A stretch of DNA of 9,632 nt, from positions 34,797 to 44,428 of the forward strand of contig DPVW01000463.1 of the NCBI GenBank assembly GCA_003529325.1, written 5' to 3'. Positions 1-6,248 of the stretch are shown in pieces. Positions within the stretch are counted from its first letter, which is position 1, and every line of letters starts with the position of its first letter. The translations under genes were made by a program, and so were the position numbers. This stretch comes from Candidatus Latescibacterota bacterium (GTDB lineage Bacteria; Latescibacterota; UBA2968; UBA8231). The notes below the pieces were generated by a model. It saw only the letters and a program-made list of their open reading frames with translations, ran no database searches and was not told where the DNA came from.

Positions 1-1
1 C

Positions 2-1546
2 CCGGCGCGCGTCACCCGTCTGCAGGATGGCGAGAGTACAACATGGTTCGAAGCCCCTGGCGACAGCCACGTCCGCTGCCTCGTGCAGGCCGGGGACCGC
101 TGGTTTGCGAGTACCGCCATCGCCGGTATCGCCGCCACGGCCGATGGCGCCGTGACGCACGCCCGGATCTACGAAGTGCAGCAGACGCACAGCCGTCTCA
201 TACTAGAAACCGATTTTGAAGAGATCACATTTCTGCTCGCCCTTGGCGACACGCTATTTGCCGCCGCCACCACGACGCCCACCGGGGATGGTGATTCAGA
301 CGCACCCAGATCCGCCCTGCTGCGCGTCGAACCGGGTGGCGCCGCCTTCCCGATCTGGCAGGGACGGGGGGTATTCGCCGGACTGCTGCCAGCGGTTGAG
401 GGTGGGCTCACCGCAGTACTGCGCGAACCGGGACGGGTGCTGCGCATGCAGACCGACGGCTCCGCTTTTGTGCGTGTCGCCAGCGTCGATTCAATACAAC
501 CCAACACCGTCGCCAGGTGGGCTGATCATCTCGTGATTGGCGATGGTACCAGTGGCCGACTGTTTCAGCTGACCACTGCCCCTGGGGACAGCGGCTGGTT
601 CGATGCGCCGGTAGAGGATCTCGGCGCCCACGGCCATTGGGGCAGCATCGAGTGGCAGGCACAGGAGCCAGACGATTCGCGAGTGCAACTACGCACGCGT
701 TCCGGCAATAGTGCTGTACCGGACGATAACTGGAGCGAGTGGTCCGCCGTCCTGCGTGCATCGGGGCAGAAGATCGCCAGCCCCGCGGCGCGTTATCTGC
801 AGTATCGGGTCATCCTGCGAGGCGATGTCGACGCCAGCCCCACCGTCCGGCGCATCTCTTTTTCGGCGCGACAGACCAACGTGCCCCCCCGCATCGAGTC
901 GCTGAGCACTTTCGCCTATCGGGGCAATCCGCAGGCTCCGGGACCCCTGCCGCCACAGTCAGCCAATGGCAGCAAGAGCAGCTTCCGCCTGCCACAGAGC
1001 AAGTCCCTCCGCATGGTGCGCTGGCAGGCGGAGGATGCCAATCACGACAAGCTCCGTTTCAGCATCTACCTGCGAGGGGAAACCCAGCAGGAATGGAAAT
1101 TGATCGAGCAGGATCTGGAACTCACGTCGGTGTATTGGGACACGGAGACGATGCCGGAAGGCATGACGCAGTTGCGTCTCGTCGCCTCTGACGCGGACCA
1201 CAACCCAGCGGTCGGAGCGCTGCAAGACGAGTATATCAGCGAACCCTTTCCCATCGACAACAGTCCACCCGTGGTCGAACTGAGCACAAGTCGTGCGGGC
1301 AACACCACCGTCGTGGAGGCGAGCTTTGTCGATCGGGTGACATCGGTGCGCGGCGCCAGATACAGCCTCGACTACGAAGATCACGGTCCCCGTCTGGCAC
1401 CGACGGATGGACTGTTCGACAGCCGTCGGGAACAGGCCGTCTTCGAACTCGAGGACCTGGCCGCCGGAGAACATGTGATCGCCGTGCAGGCGTGGGATCA
1501 ACTCGACAACGTCGGCGTCGCTCGCATCGTCGTCATCATCGAGTAG
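2..1546 (+). CDS. Large exported-type protein with beta-propeller-like and Ig/FnIII-like modules (5' truncated)
   Basis: The frame is open from base 2 with no stop, so the true start lies upstream of the window. The GTG at 83 is internal, because the upstream codons read in the same style (RVTRLQDGES, then TTWFEAPG). The first third shows short repeating strands with small glycine-rich turns (LLALGDTLFAAA, GRLFQLT), typical of a beta-propeller. At about nt 600-890 comes a module with WGSIEW, RTRSGN, WSEWS and SPAARYLQYR. From memory this module occurs in large secreted propeller proteins of Acidobacteria and FCB-like phyla. At about nt 1000-1280 and 1290-1543 are Ig/FnIII-like modules (WQAEDANHDKLRF, DNSPPVVELS, then AWDQLDNVGVARIVV). 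No enzyme active site or membrane anchor is visible in the part present. A surface or periplasmic location is inferred from the fold style; the signal peptide would be outside the window. The specific function is unknown. The stop lies 7 nt before ribD, so the two genes are probably co-transcribed. Confidence 0.75.
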   Translation, partial: PARVTRLQDGESTTWFEAPGDSHVRCLVQAGDRWFASTAIAGIAATADGAVTHARIYEVQQTHSRLILETDFEEITFLLALGDTLFAAATTTPTGDGDSDAPRSALLRVEPGGAAFPIWQGRGVFAGLLPAVEGGLTAVLREPGRVLRMQTDGSAFVRVASVDSIQPNTVARWADHLVIGDGTSGRLFQLTTAPGDSGWFDAPVEDLGAHGHWGSIEWQAQEPDDSRVQLRTRSGNSAVPDDNWSEWSAVLRASGQKIASPAARYLQYRVILRGDVDASPTVRRISFSARQTNVPPRIESLSTFAYRGNPQAPGPLPPQSANGSKSSFRLPQSKSLRMVRWQAEDANHDKLRFSIYLRGETQQEWKLIEQDLELTSVYWDTETMPEGMTQLRLVASDADHNPAVGALQDEYISEPFPIDNSPPVVELSTSRAGNTTVVEASFVDRVTSVRGARYSLDYEDHGPRLAPTDGLFDSRREQAVFELEDLAAGEHVIAVQAWDQLDNVGVARIVVIIE

Positions 1547-1553
1547 TCCTCCC

Positions 1554-2648
1554 GTGGATTTGGCTTCTCGCGATCACGACCACATGCGCCGGGCCTTGCG
1601 CCTGGCGGCTCGGGGTCGTGGCCGCGTCAGTCCGAATCCGATGGTTGGCGCAGTCATCATCGATGCTGCAGGACAGGTCGTGGGCGAGGGTTATCACCAT
1701 CAGATCGGCGGCCCACACGCCGAAGCCCATGCGCTGCAAGAGGCGGGGGAGCACGCGCGCGGTGCGACACTCTACTGCACGCTGGAGCCATGTACCGTCG
1801 CCGGTCGTACACCGCCCTGTGCAGATGCCGTCATCAGCGCCGGTATCCGACGTCTGGTCTGTGCTCTAGCCGATCCCGACGAGCGCGTCTGCGGTAGCGG
1901 CTTTCAGCTGTTGCGGGAGGCTGGAATCGACGTCGACATCGGCGTGGGCGCCGGAGCGGGGGCGACACTCATCGATGCCTATCTGCATCACCGGCGATCC
2001 GGTAGGGCCCTGATGACGCTGAAGCTGGGACAGACCCTCGATGGCCGCATTGCCACCCGCGATGGCCTCTCCCGCTGGATCACCGGTGAGGCCGCGCGAC
2101 GGCACGCACACCGCTGGCGGTCCTGGGTAGACGGGCTCATGGTCGGCGCCGGTACCGTACTTGCCGACGACCCGGCGCTGACGGTGCGCCATGTGCGGGG
2201 TCGCGATCCACGCCCCATCGTCATCGATGGCCGGCTGCGCTGCGCCCTGTCGGCGAAGGTCTTCCGTGGCCGGGAGCCGATATTGGTGACGGCGGCATCG
2301 ACGCCACTGGCACGCCGGCAGCAGTTCATTGACGGTGGTGTCGAAGTCTGGGATTGCCCCGACGAGGACGGCGTCATCGACCTGCGTCATGTGGCGACGC
2401 GTTGTGGTGCCGCCGGTATGACGCAGGTCATCGTCGAGGGGGGGCGCACGCTGGCGGCAGCCGCGCTGGGCGATGGCGCCATCGACGATGTCATGATCTA
2501 CATCGCACCCCGGTTCCTGGGGGGTGATGCCATCGCCGGCATCGGCGACCTTAAAATCGAGACACTCGATGTGACGCCACGACTTGCAGGCGTACACAGC
2601 AAGCGGCTGGGTGAGGACCTGCTGGTGACCGGAAAGGTGGTGGGCTGA
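1554..2648 (+). CDS. ribD: Bifunctional riboflavin-specific deaminase/reductase RibD
   Basis: RibD deaminates the pyrimidine product of GTP cyclohydrolase II and then reduces its ribosyl chain (riboflavin steps 2 and 3, cytosol). The N-terminal cytidine-deaminase-type half shows SPNPMVGAV, the zinc/catalytic HAE in HAEAHAL, and a PC...PPC zinc pair (TLEPC then GRTPPC). The C-terminal RibD_C reductase half shows LKLGQTLDGRIA, SRWITGEAAR, VGAGTVLADDPALTVR, VEGGRTLAAAAL and APRFLGG. At 364 residues it has the usual two-domain length. The GTG start at 1554 is preferred over the in-frame ATG at 1584. It retains the short acidic lead-in before the MRRALRLAARGRG helix, as in family members. No purine-rich ribosome-binding site precedes it; the seven bases before GTG are TCCTCCC. 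One oddity: the usual PC-[SC]-H-x-G-[KR]-TPPC reads PC-T-V-A-G-R-TPPC, so the conserved histidine is valine. It overlaps nothing and is followed 2 nt later by ribE. Confidence 0.95.
   Translation: MDLASRDHDHMRRALRLAARGRGRVSPNPMVGAVIIDAAGQVVGEGYHHQIGGPHAEAHALQEAGEHARGATLYCTLEPCTVAGRTPPCADAVISAGIRRLVCALADPDERVCGSGFQLLREAGIDVDIGVGAGAGATLIDAYLHHRRSGRALMTLKLGQTLDGRIATRDGLSRWITGEAARRHAHRWRSWVDGLMVGAGTVLADDPALTVRHVRGRDPRPIVIDGRLRCALSAKVFRGREPILVTAASTPLARRQQFIDGGVEVWDCPDEDGVIDLRHVATRCGAAGMTQVIVEGGRTLAAAALGDGAIDDVMIYIAPRFLGGDAIAGIGDLKIETLDVTPRLAGVHSKRLGEDLLVTGKVVG
2635..2640 (+). promoter_or_regulatory. Ribosome-binding site for ribE inside the 3' end of ribD
   Basis: AGGTGG lies 10 nt before the TTG at 2651. 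It supports this unusual start codon, which gives the canonical riboflavin synthase N-terminus MFTGLVEEVG. Its position within the last codons of ribD points to translational coupling of the two genes. Confidence 0.5.
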
Positions 2649-2650
2649 CT

Positions 2651-3295
2651 TTGTTCACAGGACTGGTCGAGGAAGTGGGTCATGTGGGCCGCATCCAGCG
2701 GATCCATGACGGTCTGCAGCGCCTGGAGATCAGGGCGGCCGCGGTTGTCGAGGATCTGTCTCTGGGTGACAGCATCAATGTGAACGGTGCCTGCCAGACG
2801 GCGGTGGCTTGCACGGCGGCAACCTTCACTGTCGAGTCGGTCGCCGAGACCCTGCGGGTGACCACGCTGGGCGAGCTGAAGGTGGGGGACCCGGTCAATC
2901 TGGAGCGCTCCCTGCGCCCGAGCGACCGGATGGGAGGGCATATCGTCTTGGGTCACGTCGACGGTGTCGGCAGCGTGCGACGTCTCGATCACATTTCTGG
3001 TGACACCGTCCTCGAGGTGGCACCGCCAAAAGGGTTGGTCAAATATGTGGCCGGCAAAGGATCGGTTACCGTCGACGGCATCAGTCTGACGGTTGCGTCC
3101 GTCACTGCCGACGGTGCCTTTACCATCGCTATCATACCGCATACATTAGCACATACGAACCTTCAGCAGGTCCGCGCCGGAGACCACGTCAACCTCGAGG
3201 TTGACATTTTGGCGCGTTACGTCGAGCGCTTGCTGGCCACCGGCACCCCGCCGGCGGGCCTCTCTCTCCACGGCCTGCGCGACATGGGATACTGA
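2651..3295 (+). CDS. ribE: Riboflavin synthase, alpha subunit type
   Basis: This enzyme dismutates two 6,7-dimethyl-8-ribityllumazine molecules to riboflavin, the last pathway step. Two tandem lumazine-binding barrels are visible. The first begins MFTGLVEEVG and includes SINVNGACQT, ESVAETLRVTTLGELKVGD and VNLERSLRP. The second begins MGGHIVLGHVDGVG and includes VTVDGISLTV, IPHTLAHTNL and GDHVNLEVDILARYVERLL. The tail GLSLHGLRDMGY resembles the usual C-terminal trimerisation helix. At 214 residues the length is normal and all expected blocks are present. The start is TTG, chosen because it gives the invariant MFTG N-terminus. The ribD stop is 2 nt upstream and the next gene starts 9 nt after the stop. 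The product works with lumazine synthase, encoded downstream. Confidence 0.96.
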   Translation: MFTGLVEEVGHVGRIQRIHDGLQRLEIRAAAVVEDLSLGDSINVNGACQTAVACTAATFTVESVAETLRVTTLGELKVGDPVNLERSLRPSDRMGGHIVLGHVDGVGSVRRLDHISGDTVLEVAPPKGLVKYVAGKGSVTVDGISLTVASVTADGAFTIAIIPHTLAHTNLQQVRAGDHVNLEVDILARYVERLLATGTPPAGLSLHGLRDMGY

Positions 3296-3304
3296 GACGA
3301 GGAT

Positions 3305-4591
3305 ATGCCCGGCACTGACCGGGCTTTTTTGGCTGTGCCTGACTTCAATACCATCGACGAGGTCGTCGAAGAACTGGCGGCAGGACGGATGATCGTCCTT
3401 GTGGACGAGCGTGCCGTGGACGTTGACGGGGCAGAGCTCGTGGGCGAAGGCGAACTGATCATGATCGCCGAGTTGGCCGACTCCAATTCGGTCAACTTCA
3501 TGGCCCGCCGCGCCGGTGGCCCGGTCTATGTTGCCGCCGATCTCCCGCGCCTGGAAGCCCTTGGGCTGCAACAGACACAGACTCAGGGCCCACGCGGCGC
3601 GGCGTACATGGGCTCGGTAAATGCCCGCACCGCCGATGGTACCGGTGTTTCCGCACATGATCGAGCCTTGACAATCCGCACCCTCGCCGACCCGGACGCC
3701 ACCCAGGCAGATTTTTCGCATCCCGGGCATGTGACCCCCATTGCAGCCCAGTCCGGGGGTGTCCTGCGTCGTGCAGGCCACACCGAGGGTTCGGTGGATC
3801 TCGCCGTACTGGCCGGGCATCAGCCACTTGCCGTGCTGGCGTCGATCCTCAATGACGACGGCGAACTGGCCTCGACTCCCTACCTGCTCGAGTTTGCTGC
3901 CACCCACGGGCTCAAGGTGGCCACGATCCGTGACCTGATCGCGCACCGGCGTCGATCCGAAAAGCTTGTCGAGCTGCAGGCCCGCGCAAAAATGCCGACA
4001 AGACACGGGGATTTTACCGCCTACGCATACCGGTCCCTCGTCGACGGCAGCCCTTATATCGCCCTTGTCATGGGGGATGTCAGCGACGGATCGCCAACTC
4101 TGGTGCGCATGCACTCCTGTTGCGTCACTGGGGATGCCCTCGGATCCAGTCTGTGCGACTGCGGCGAACAGTTGGAGAGCGCCATGGAAATGATCGCCGA
4201 GGCCGGACGAGGTGTCATCGTCTATATCCAGAGTCATGAGGGCCGGGGCATCGGCATTCTGCACAAGCTGAAAGCCTACGAACTGCAGCAGGAACAAGGC
4301 CTCGACACCATCGAGGCAAACCACGCACTGGGACTGCCCGCCGATTCACGCGACTACGGGATCGGCGCCCAGGTGTTACACGATCTGGGTCTGCGGGAGT
4401 TGCGGTTGCTGACCAACAACCCGCGCAAGCGGGTCGGCCTTGATGGCTACGGCTTGACCGTCGTCGAGCAGGTATCGATCGAGGCTTCTCCGAATCCGCA
4501 CAACATCCGCTACCTGCGCACAAAGCGCGATCGGATGGGACATGTCACCCTGCTCAACGAACCCGAGGGACCAGATGCCCAAAGTGCATGA
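3305..4591 (+). CDS. ribBA: RibBA fusion: degenerate DHBP synthase domain plus GTP cyclohydrolase II
   Basis: Two domains are fused, as in most RibBA proteins. The C-terminal GTP cyclohydrolase II half (about residues 210-420) looks functional. It has zinc cysteines C273, C284 and C286 (HSCCVTGD, CDCGEQL), then SHEGRGIGI, DTIEANHALGLPADSRDYG and LLTNNPRKRVGL. It would open GTP to start riboflavin synthesis. The N-terminal DHBP synthase half keeps GTGVSAHDR, HPGHVTPI and the metal histidine H159 in GHTEG. It lacks the DRENEGD signature: L45 and V46 sit where E. coli R37 and E38 belong, with about 7 extra residues before them. It also has S180 where E. coli E174 belongs. The RibB half is therefore probably inactive or altered (inference). 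The start is uncertain. ATG 3305 has GAGGA only 1 nt upstream, and its first codons coincide with a terminator-shaped hairpin. GTG 3335 gives MPDFNTIDEVVEELAAGRM, closer to the usual family N-terminus. The 3' end overlaps ribH by 17 nt. Confidence 0.93.
   Translation: MPGTDRAFLAVPDFNTIDEVVEELAAGRMIVLVDERAVDVDGAELVGEGELIMIAELADSNSVNFMARRAGGPVYVAADLPRLEALGLQQTQTQGPRGAAYMGSVNARTADGTGVSAHDRALTIRTLADPDATQADFSHPGHVTPIAAQSGGVLRRAGHTEGSVDLAVLAGHQPLAVLASILNDDGELASTPYLLEFAATHGLKVATIRDLIAHRRRSEKLVELQARAKMPTRHGDFTAYAYRSLVDGSPYIALVMGDVSDGSPTLVRMHSCCVTGDALGSSLCDCGEQLESAMEMIAEAGRGVIVYIQSHEGRGIGILHKLKAYELQQEQGLDTIEANHALGLPADSRDYGIGAQVLHDLGLRELRLLTNNPRKRVGLDGYGLTVVEQVSIEASPNPHNIRYLRTKRDRMGHVTLLNEPEGPDAQSA
3307..3330 (+). 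terminator. Intrinsic-terminator-shaped hairpin at the ribE/ribBA junction
   Basis: The left arm GCCCGG (3307-3312) and right arm CCGGGC (3319-3324) pair perfectly around the six-base loop CACTGA. Six T follow at once (3325-3330). This is the classic Rho-independent terminator layout in the + direction, beginning 12 nt after the ribE stop codon. It overlaps the apparent ribBA start, so it may be a partial terminator or attenuator rather than a full stop. The shape is seen directly; its activity is inferred. Confidence 0.55.
4565..4570 (+). promoter_or_regulatory. Ribosome-binding site deciding the ribH start
   Basis: GAGGGA lies 4 nt before the ATG at 4575, inside the last codons of ribBA. 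It favours 4575 over the in-frame ATG at 4542, which would add 11 residues unrelated to the lumazine synthase family. Confidence 0.6.
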
Positions 4592-5048
4592 GGGCAAACT
4601 CGACGCAACAAGCCGTCGGTTTGCCGTCGTCGTCGCCCGCGTCAACAGCCTAGTCACCGGTAAACTGCTCGACGGCGCGCTCGACTGTCTACGTCGTCAT
4701 GGCTGCCCTGAAGAACAGGTCGAAGTCGCTTGGATACCGGGTTCCTTTGAACTGCCTCTGGCAGCCAAGAAGCTCGCCGCCACGGGTCGCTTTGATGCGG
4801 TTGTGTGTCTGGGCGCCATCATCCGCTCTGAAACCCCGCACTTCGACTTCGTCGCCAACGAAACGGCTCGGGGCATCGCCCGTGTCGGCCTCGACAGTGG
4901 CGTGCCGGTGATCCTCGGCGTCATCACCACCGACGACGTCGAGCAGGCCCTCAACCGCGCCGGTCTGCGGTCGGGCAATTACGGTTGGAATGCCGCCATG
5001 AATGCGATCGAAATGGCGGACTTGATGGCTGGATTTGGCCAGTCCTGA
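4575..5048 (+). CDS. ribH: 6,7-dimethyl-8-ribityllumazine synthase
   Basis: RibH condenses the ribitylaminopyrimidine with dihydroxybutanone phosphate to give the lumazine substrate of RibE; family members form pentamers or 60-mer shells. The 157-residue protein shows WIPGSFELP (53-61), GAIIRSETPHFDFV (80-93) with catalytic H89, GVITTDDVEQALNRAG, and the final helix AAMNAIEMADLM. The start at 4575 is chosen for its GAGGGA site and for the family-like opening with a short lead before FAVVVARVNS. An in-frame ATG at 4542 also exists. The gene overlaps ribBA by 17 nt, implying translational coupling. Departures from the family pattern: V23 sits where an aromatic residue (RFN or RWN) normally stacks on the substrate, and the usual NKG-x-EAA reads NYGWNAA. 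nusB follows after 21 nt. Confidence 0.95.
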   Translation: MPKVHEGKLDATSRRFAVVVARVNSLVTGKLLDGALDCLRRHGCPEEQVEVAWIPGSFELPLAAKKLAATGRFDAVVCLGAIIRSETPHFDFVANETARGIARVGLDSGVPVILGVITTDDVEQALNRAGLRSGNYGWNAAMNAIEMADLMAGFGQS

Positions 5049-5069
5049 AATGGCTGACCACACTGCCGG

Positions 5070-5567
5070 ATGATGAACTCCACTGACGACACGACACAGC
5101 AACAGCGCCGATGGGATGATGACGAGTGGGGGGGCGAGGATGATGAGATCCTGCCGGACACGCGCGCCGGCGCTCGACGGCTGGCATTGCAGGCCCTTTA
5201 TTGGGAGGTCGCCTCGCCGGGACAACTGGAAGAGGCCCTGCGACAACGGGCGACGGCGGCGAGTATGGGAGCTGACAACGTCGAGTTTGCTGGTTCGCTG
5301 GCCCGTGGTTGCATCATACACAGCGCGGAGATCAAGGAACTCATCGCCGCCACCGCCACCAACTGGCATCCCTCACGGATCGCCCGTCTCGACGGACTCA
5401 TCCTGCAACTGGCCCTCACCGAGTTGCTCTACCTCGACGATTCACCGGCACGAGTCGCCATCCACGAAGCCGTCGAATTGGCCAAGGCCTATGGTGGTGA
5501 CAAGTCCCACGCCTTCGTCAATGGCGTGCTCGATGCCATAGCCCGCCAGCGCGGTATCCAAATCTGA
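5070..5567 (+). CDS. nusB: Transcription antitermination factor NusB
   Basis: NusB binds boxA RNA with NusE (S10) and promotes antitermination of rRNA operons. The all-helical core is recognised by ARRLALQALYWEV, the HPSRIARLDGLILQLALTELLYLDD block, and VAIHEAVELAKAYGGDKSHAFVNGVLDAIA, split here only for naming. At 165 residues it is longer than a minimal NusB. The excess is an N-terminal tail of about 30 residues rich in Asp, Glu and Trp (RWDDDEWGGEDDEI) that I do not recognise in the family. The start ATG 5070 (or 5073) has no clear ribosome-binding site. No good in-frame start lies closer to the core, so the tail is probably real. Placement directly after ribH is a common bacterial arrangement. 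Confidence 0.93.
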   Translation: MMNSTDDTTQQQRRWDDDEWGGEDDEILPDTRAGARRLALQALYWEVASPGQLEEALRQRATAASMGADNVEFAGSLARGCIIHSAEIKELIAATATNWHPSRIARLDGLILQLALTELLYLDDSPARVAIHEAVELAKAYGGDKSHAFVNGVLDAIARQRGIQI

Positions 5568-5572
5568 CATCG

Positions 5573-5588
5573 GGGCCTCGAGAGGCCC
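5573..5588 (+). repeat. Short GC-rich hairpin between nusB and the phosphoesterase gene
   Basis: GGGCCT (5573-5578) pairs with AGGCCC (5583-5588) around the four-base loop CGAG. It lies in the 33-nt gap just after the nusB stop. No T-run follows, so it is not a standard terminator. It could protect or separate transcript parts, or be chance in GC-rich DNA. Confidence 0.3.
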
Positions 5589-5600
5589 GGTCCGCCTCCT

Positions 5601-6209
5601 ATGCGCACCGCCGTATTCTCTGATGTTCACAGCAACCTGGAAGCACTGCAGGCGGGGCACGACCTTGGCGTAGGCCGCTGGGTCTGCCTCGGGGATGTTG
5701 TCGGCTACGCCGCCGATCCGGAAGCCTGTATAGCGCTGGTCAGCGACATGGCGGCCGTGATTTTACAGGGCAACCACGACGCCACTGTGGCCGGTGTTCA
5801 GAGTGACGAGTACTTTAATAGTTATGCCCAGCGGTCCGTGGAATGGACCCGGCAGCGGTTAGCGGCCGAAAACCTGGAAAATCTGCGCGGCCTGAGCCTG
5901 ATTCATGCCGATGTCGAGTCCTTTTTTGTGCACGCTGAGCCCGGCCAACCGCAGGCCTGGAATTATGTGTGTGATGCGACGGATGCCGCCCTTGCCCTCG
6001 ACGTTGTCTCCGAGCGGCTGCTCTATGTCGGCCACTCGCATCTGGCCTTCATCTGTGCCGCTGCAGAGGAAGTGCACACCGTCCTCGAAACCGAGACAGA
6101 TTCGGTCGAACTCGTGCGCGTATTTTACAACGTGAGCGCCACGCAACAGAAGATCCTTGATGCCGGCTTGCCTCGCTTCCTGGCGGACCGCCTTAACCAG
6201 GGTTGTTAA
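5601..6209 (+). CDS. Compact calcineurin-like metallophosphoesterase
   Basis: The two-metal phosphoesterase signature is complete: D8-x-H10 in FSDVHSN, G31-D32 in CLGDVVGY, G57-N-H-D60, H111 in FFVHAEP, and G144-H-S-H147. This places it in the YfcE/MJ0936-like family of small hydrolases. Its substrate cannot be told from sequence. It has no signal peptide or membrane segment, so it is probably cytosolic. At 202 residues it is shorter than the roughly 240 usual in this subgroup. About ten residues are missing between DVHSNLEAL and the GD motif. The block after GHSH that normally contains NPGSVGQPRDGD is also absent, although the tail LPRFLADRLNQG is family-like. The frame is continuous, so this looks like a compact version rather than a frameshifted pseudogene. 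The start ATG lacks a purine-rich site; CCTCCT precedes it. It sits between nusB and secA, 39 nt before secA. Confidence 0.85.
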   Translation: MRTAVFSDVHSNLEALQAGHDLGVGRWVCLGDVVGYAADPEACIALVSDMAAVILQGNHDATVAGVQSDEYFNSYAQRSVEWTRQRLAAENLENLRGLSLIHADVESFFVHAEPGQPQAWNYVCDATDAALALDVVSERLLYVGHSHLAFICAAAEEVHTVLETETDSVELVRVFYNVSATQQKILDAGLPRFLADRLNQGC

Positions 6210-6248
6210 TTTTTCGTCTCCTCCAACCGTGATCCCACCCAACTTGAT

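Noticed and set aside
1500..1560. FMN riboswitch ahead of ribD.
   Set aside because: The region is coding up to 7 nt before ribD and shows no RFN-type conserved core.
3201..3229. TTGACA resembling a -35 box inside ribE.
   Set aside because: No TATAAT-like box lies 16-18 nt downstream, and it sits in conserved coding sequence.
3146..4324. A 392-codon open frame on the minus strand opposite ribBA.
   Set aside because: It is a mirror of GC-rich codon bias over a clearly recognised gene, has no family-like motifs and has no start context. The other minus-strand frames across ribD, ORF1 and secA are the same kind of shadow.
4542..4574. Earlier ATG as the ribH start.
   Set aside because: The added 11 residues do not resemble lumazine synthase, and the GAGGGA site points to 4575.
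5917..5932. T-run inside the phosphoesterase gene as a terminator.
   Set aside because: No stem precedes it; it encodes the Phe-Phe of the conserved FFVHAEP region.
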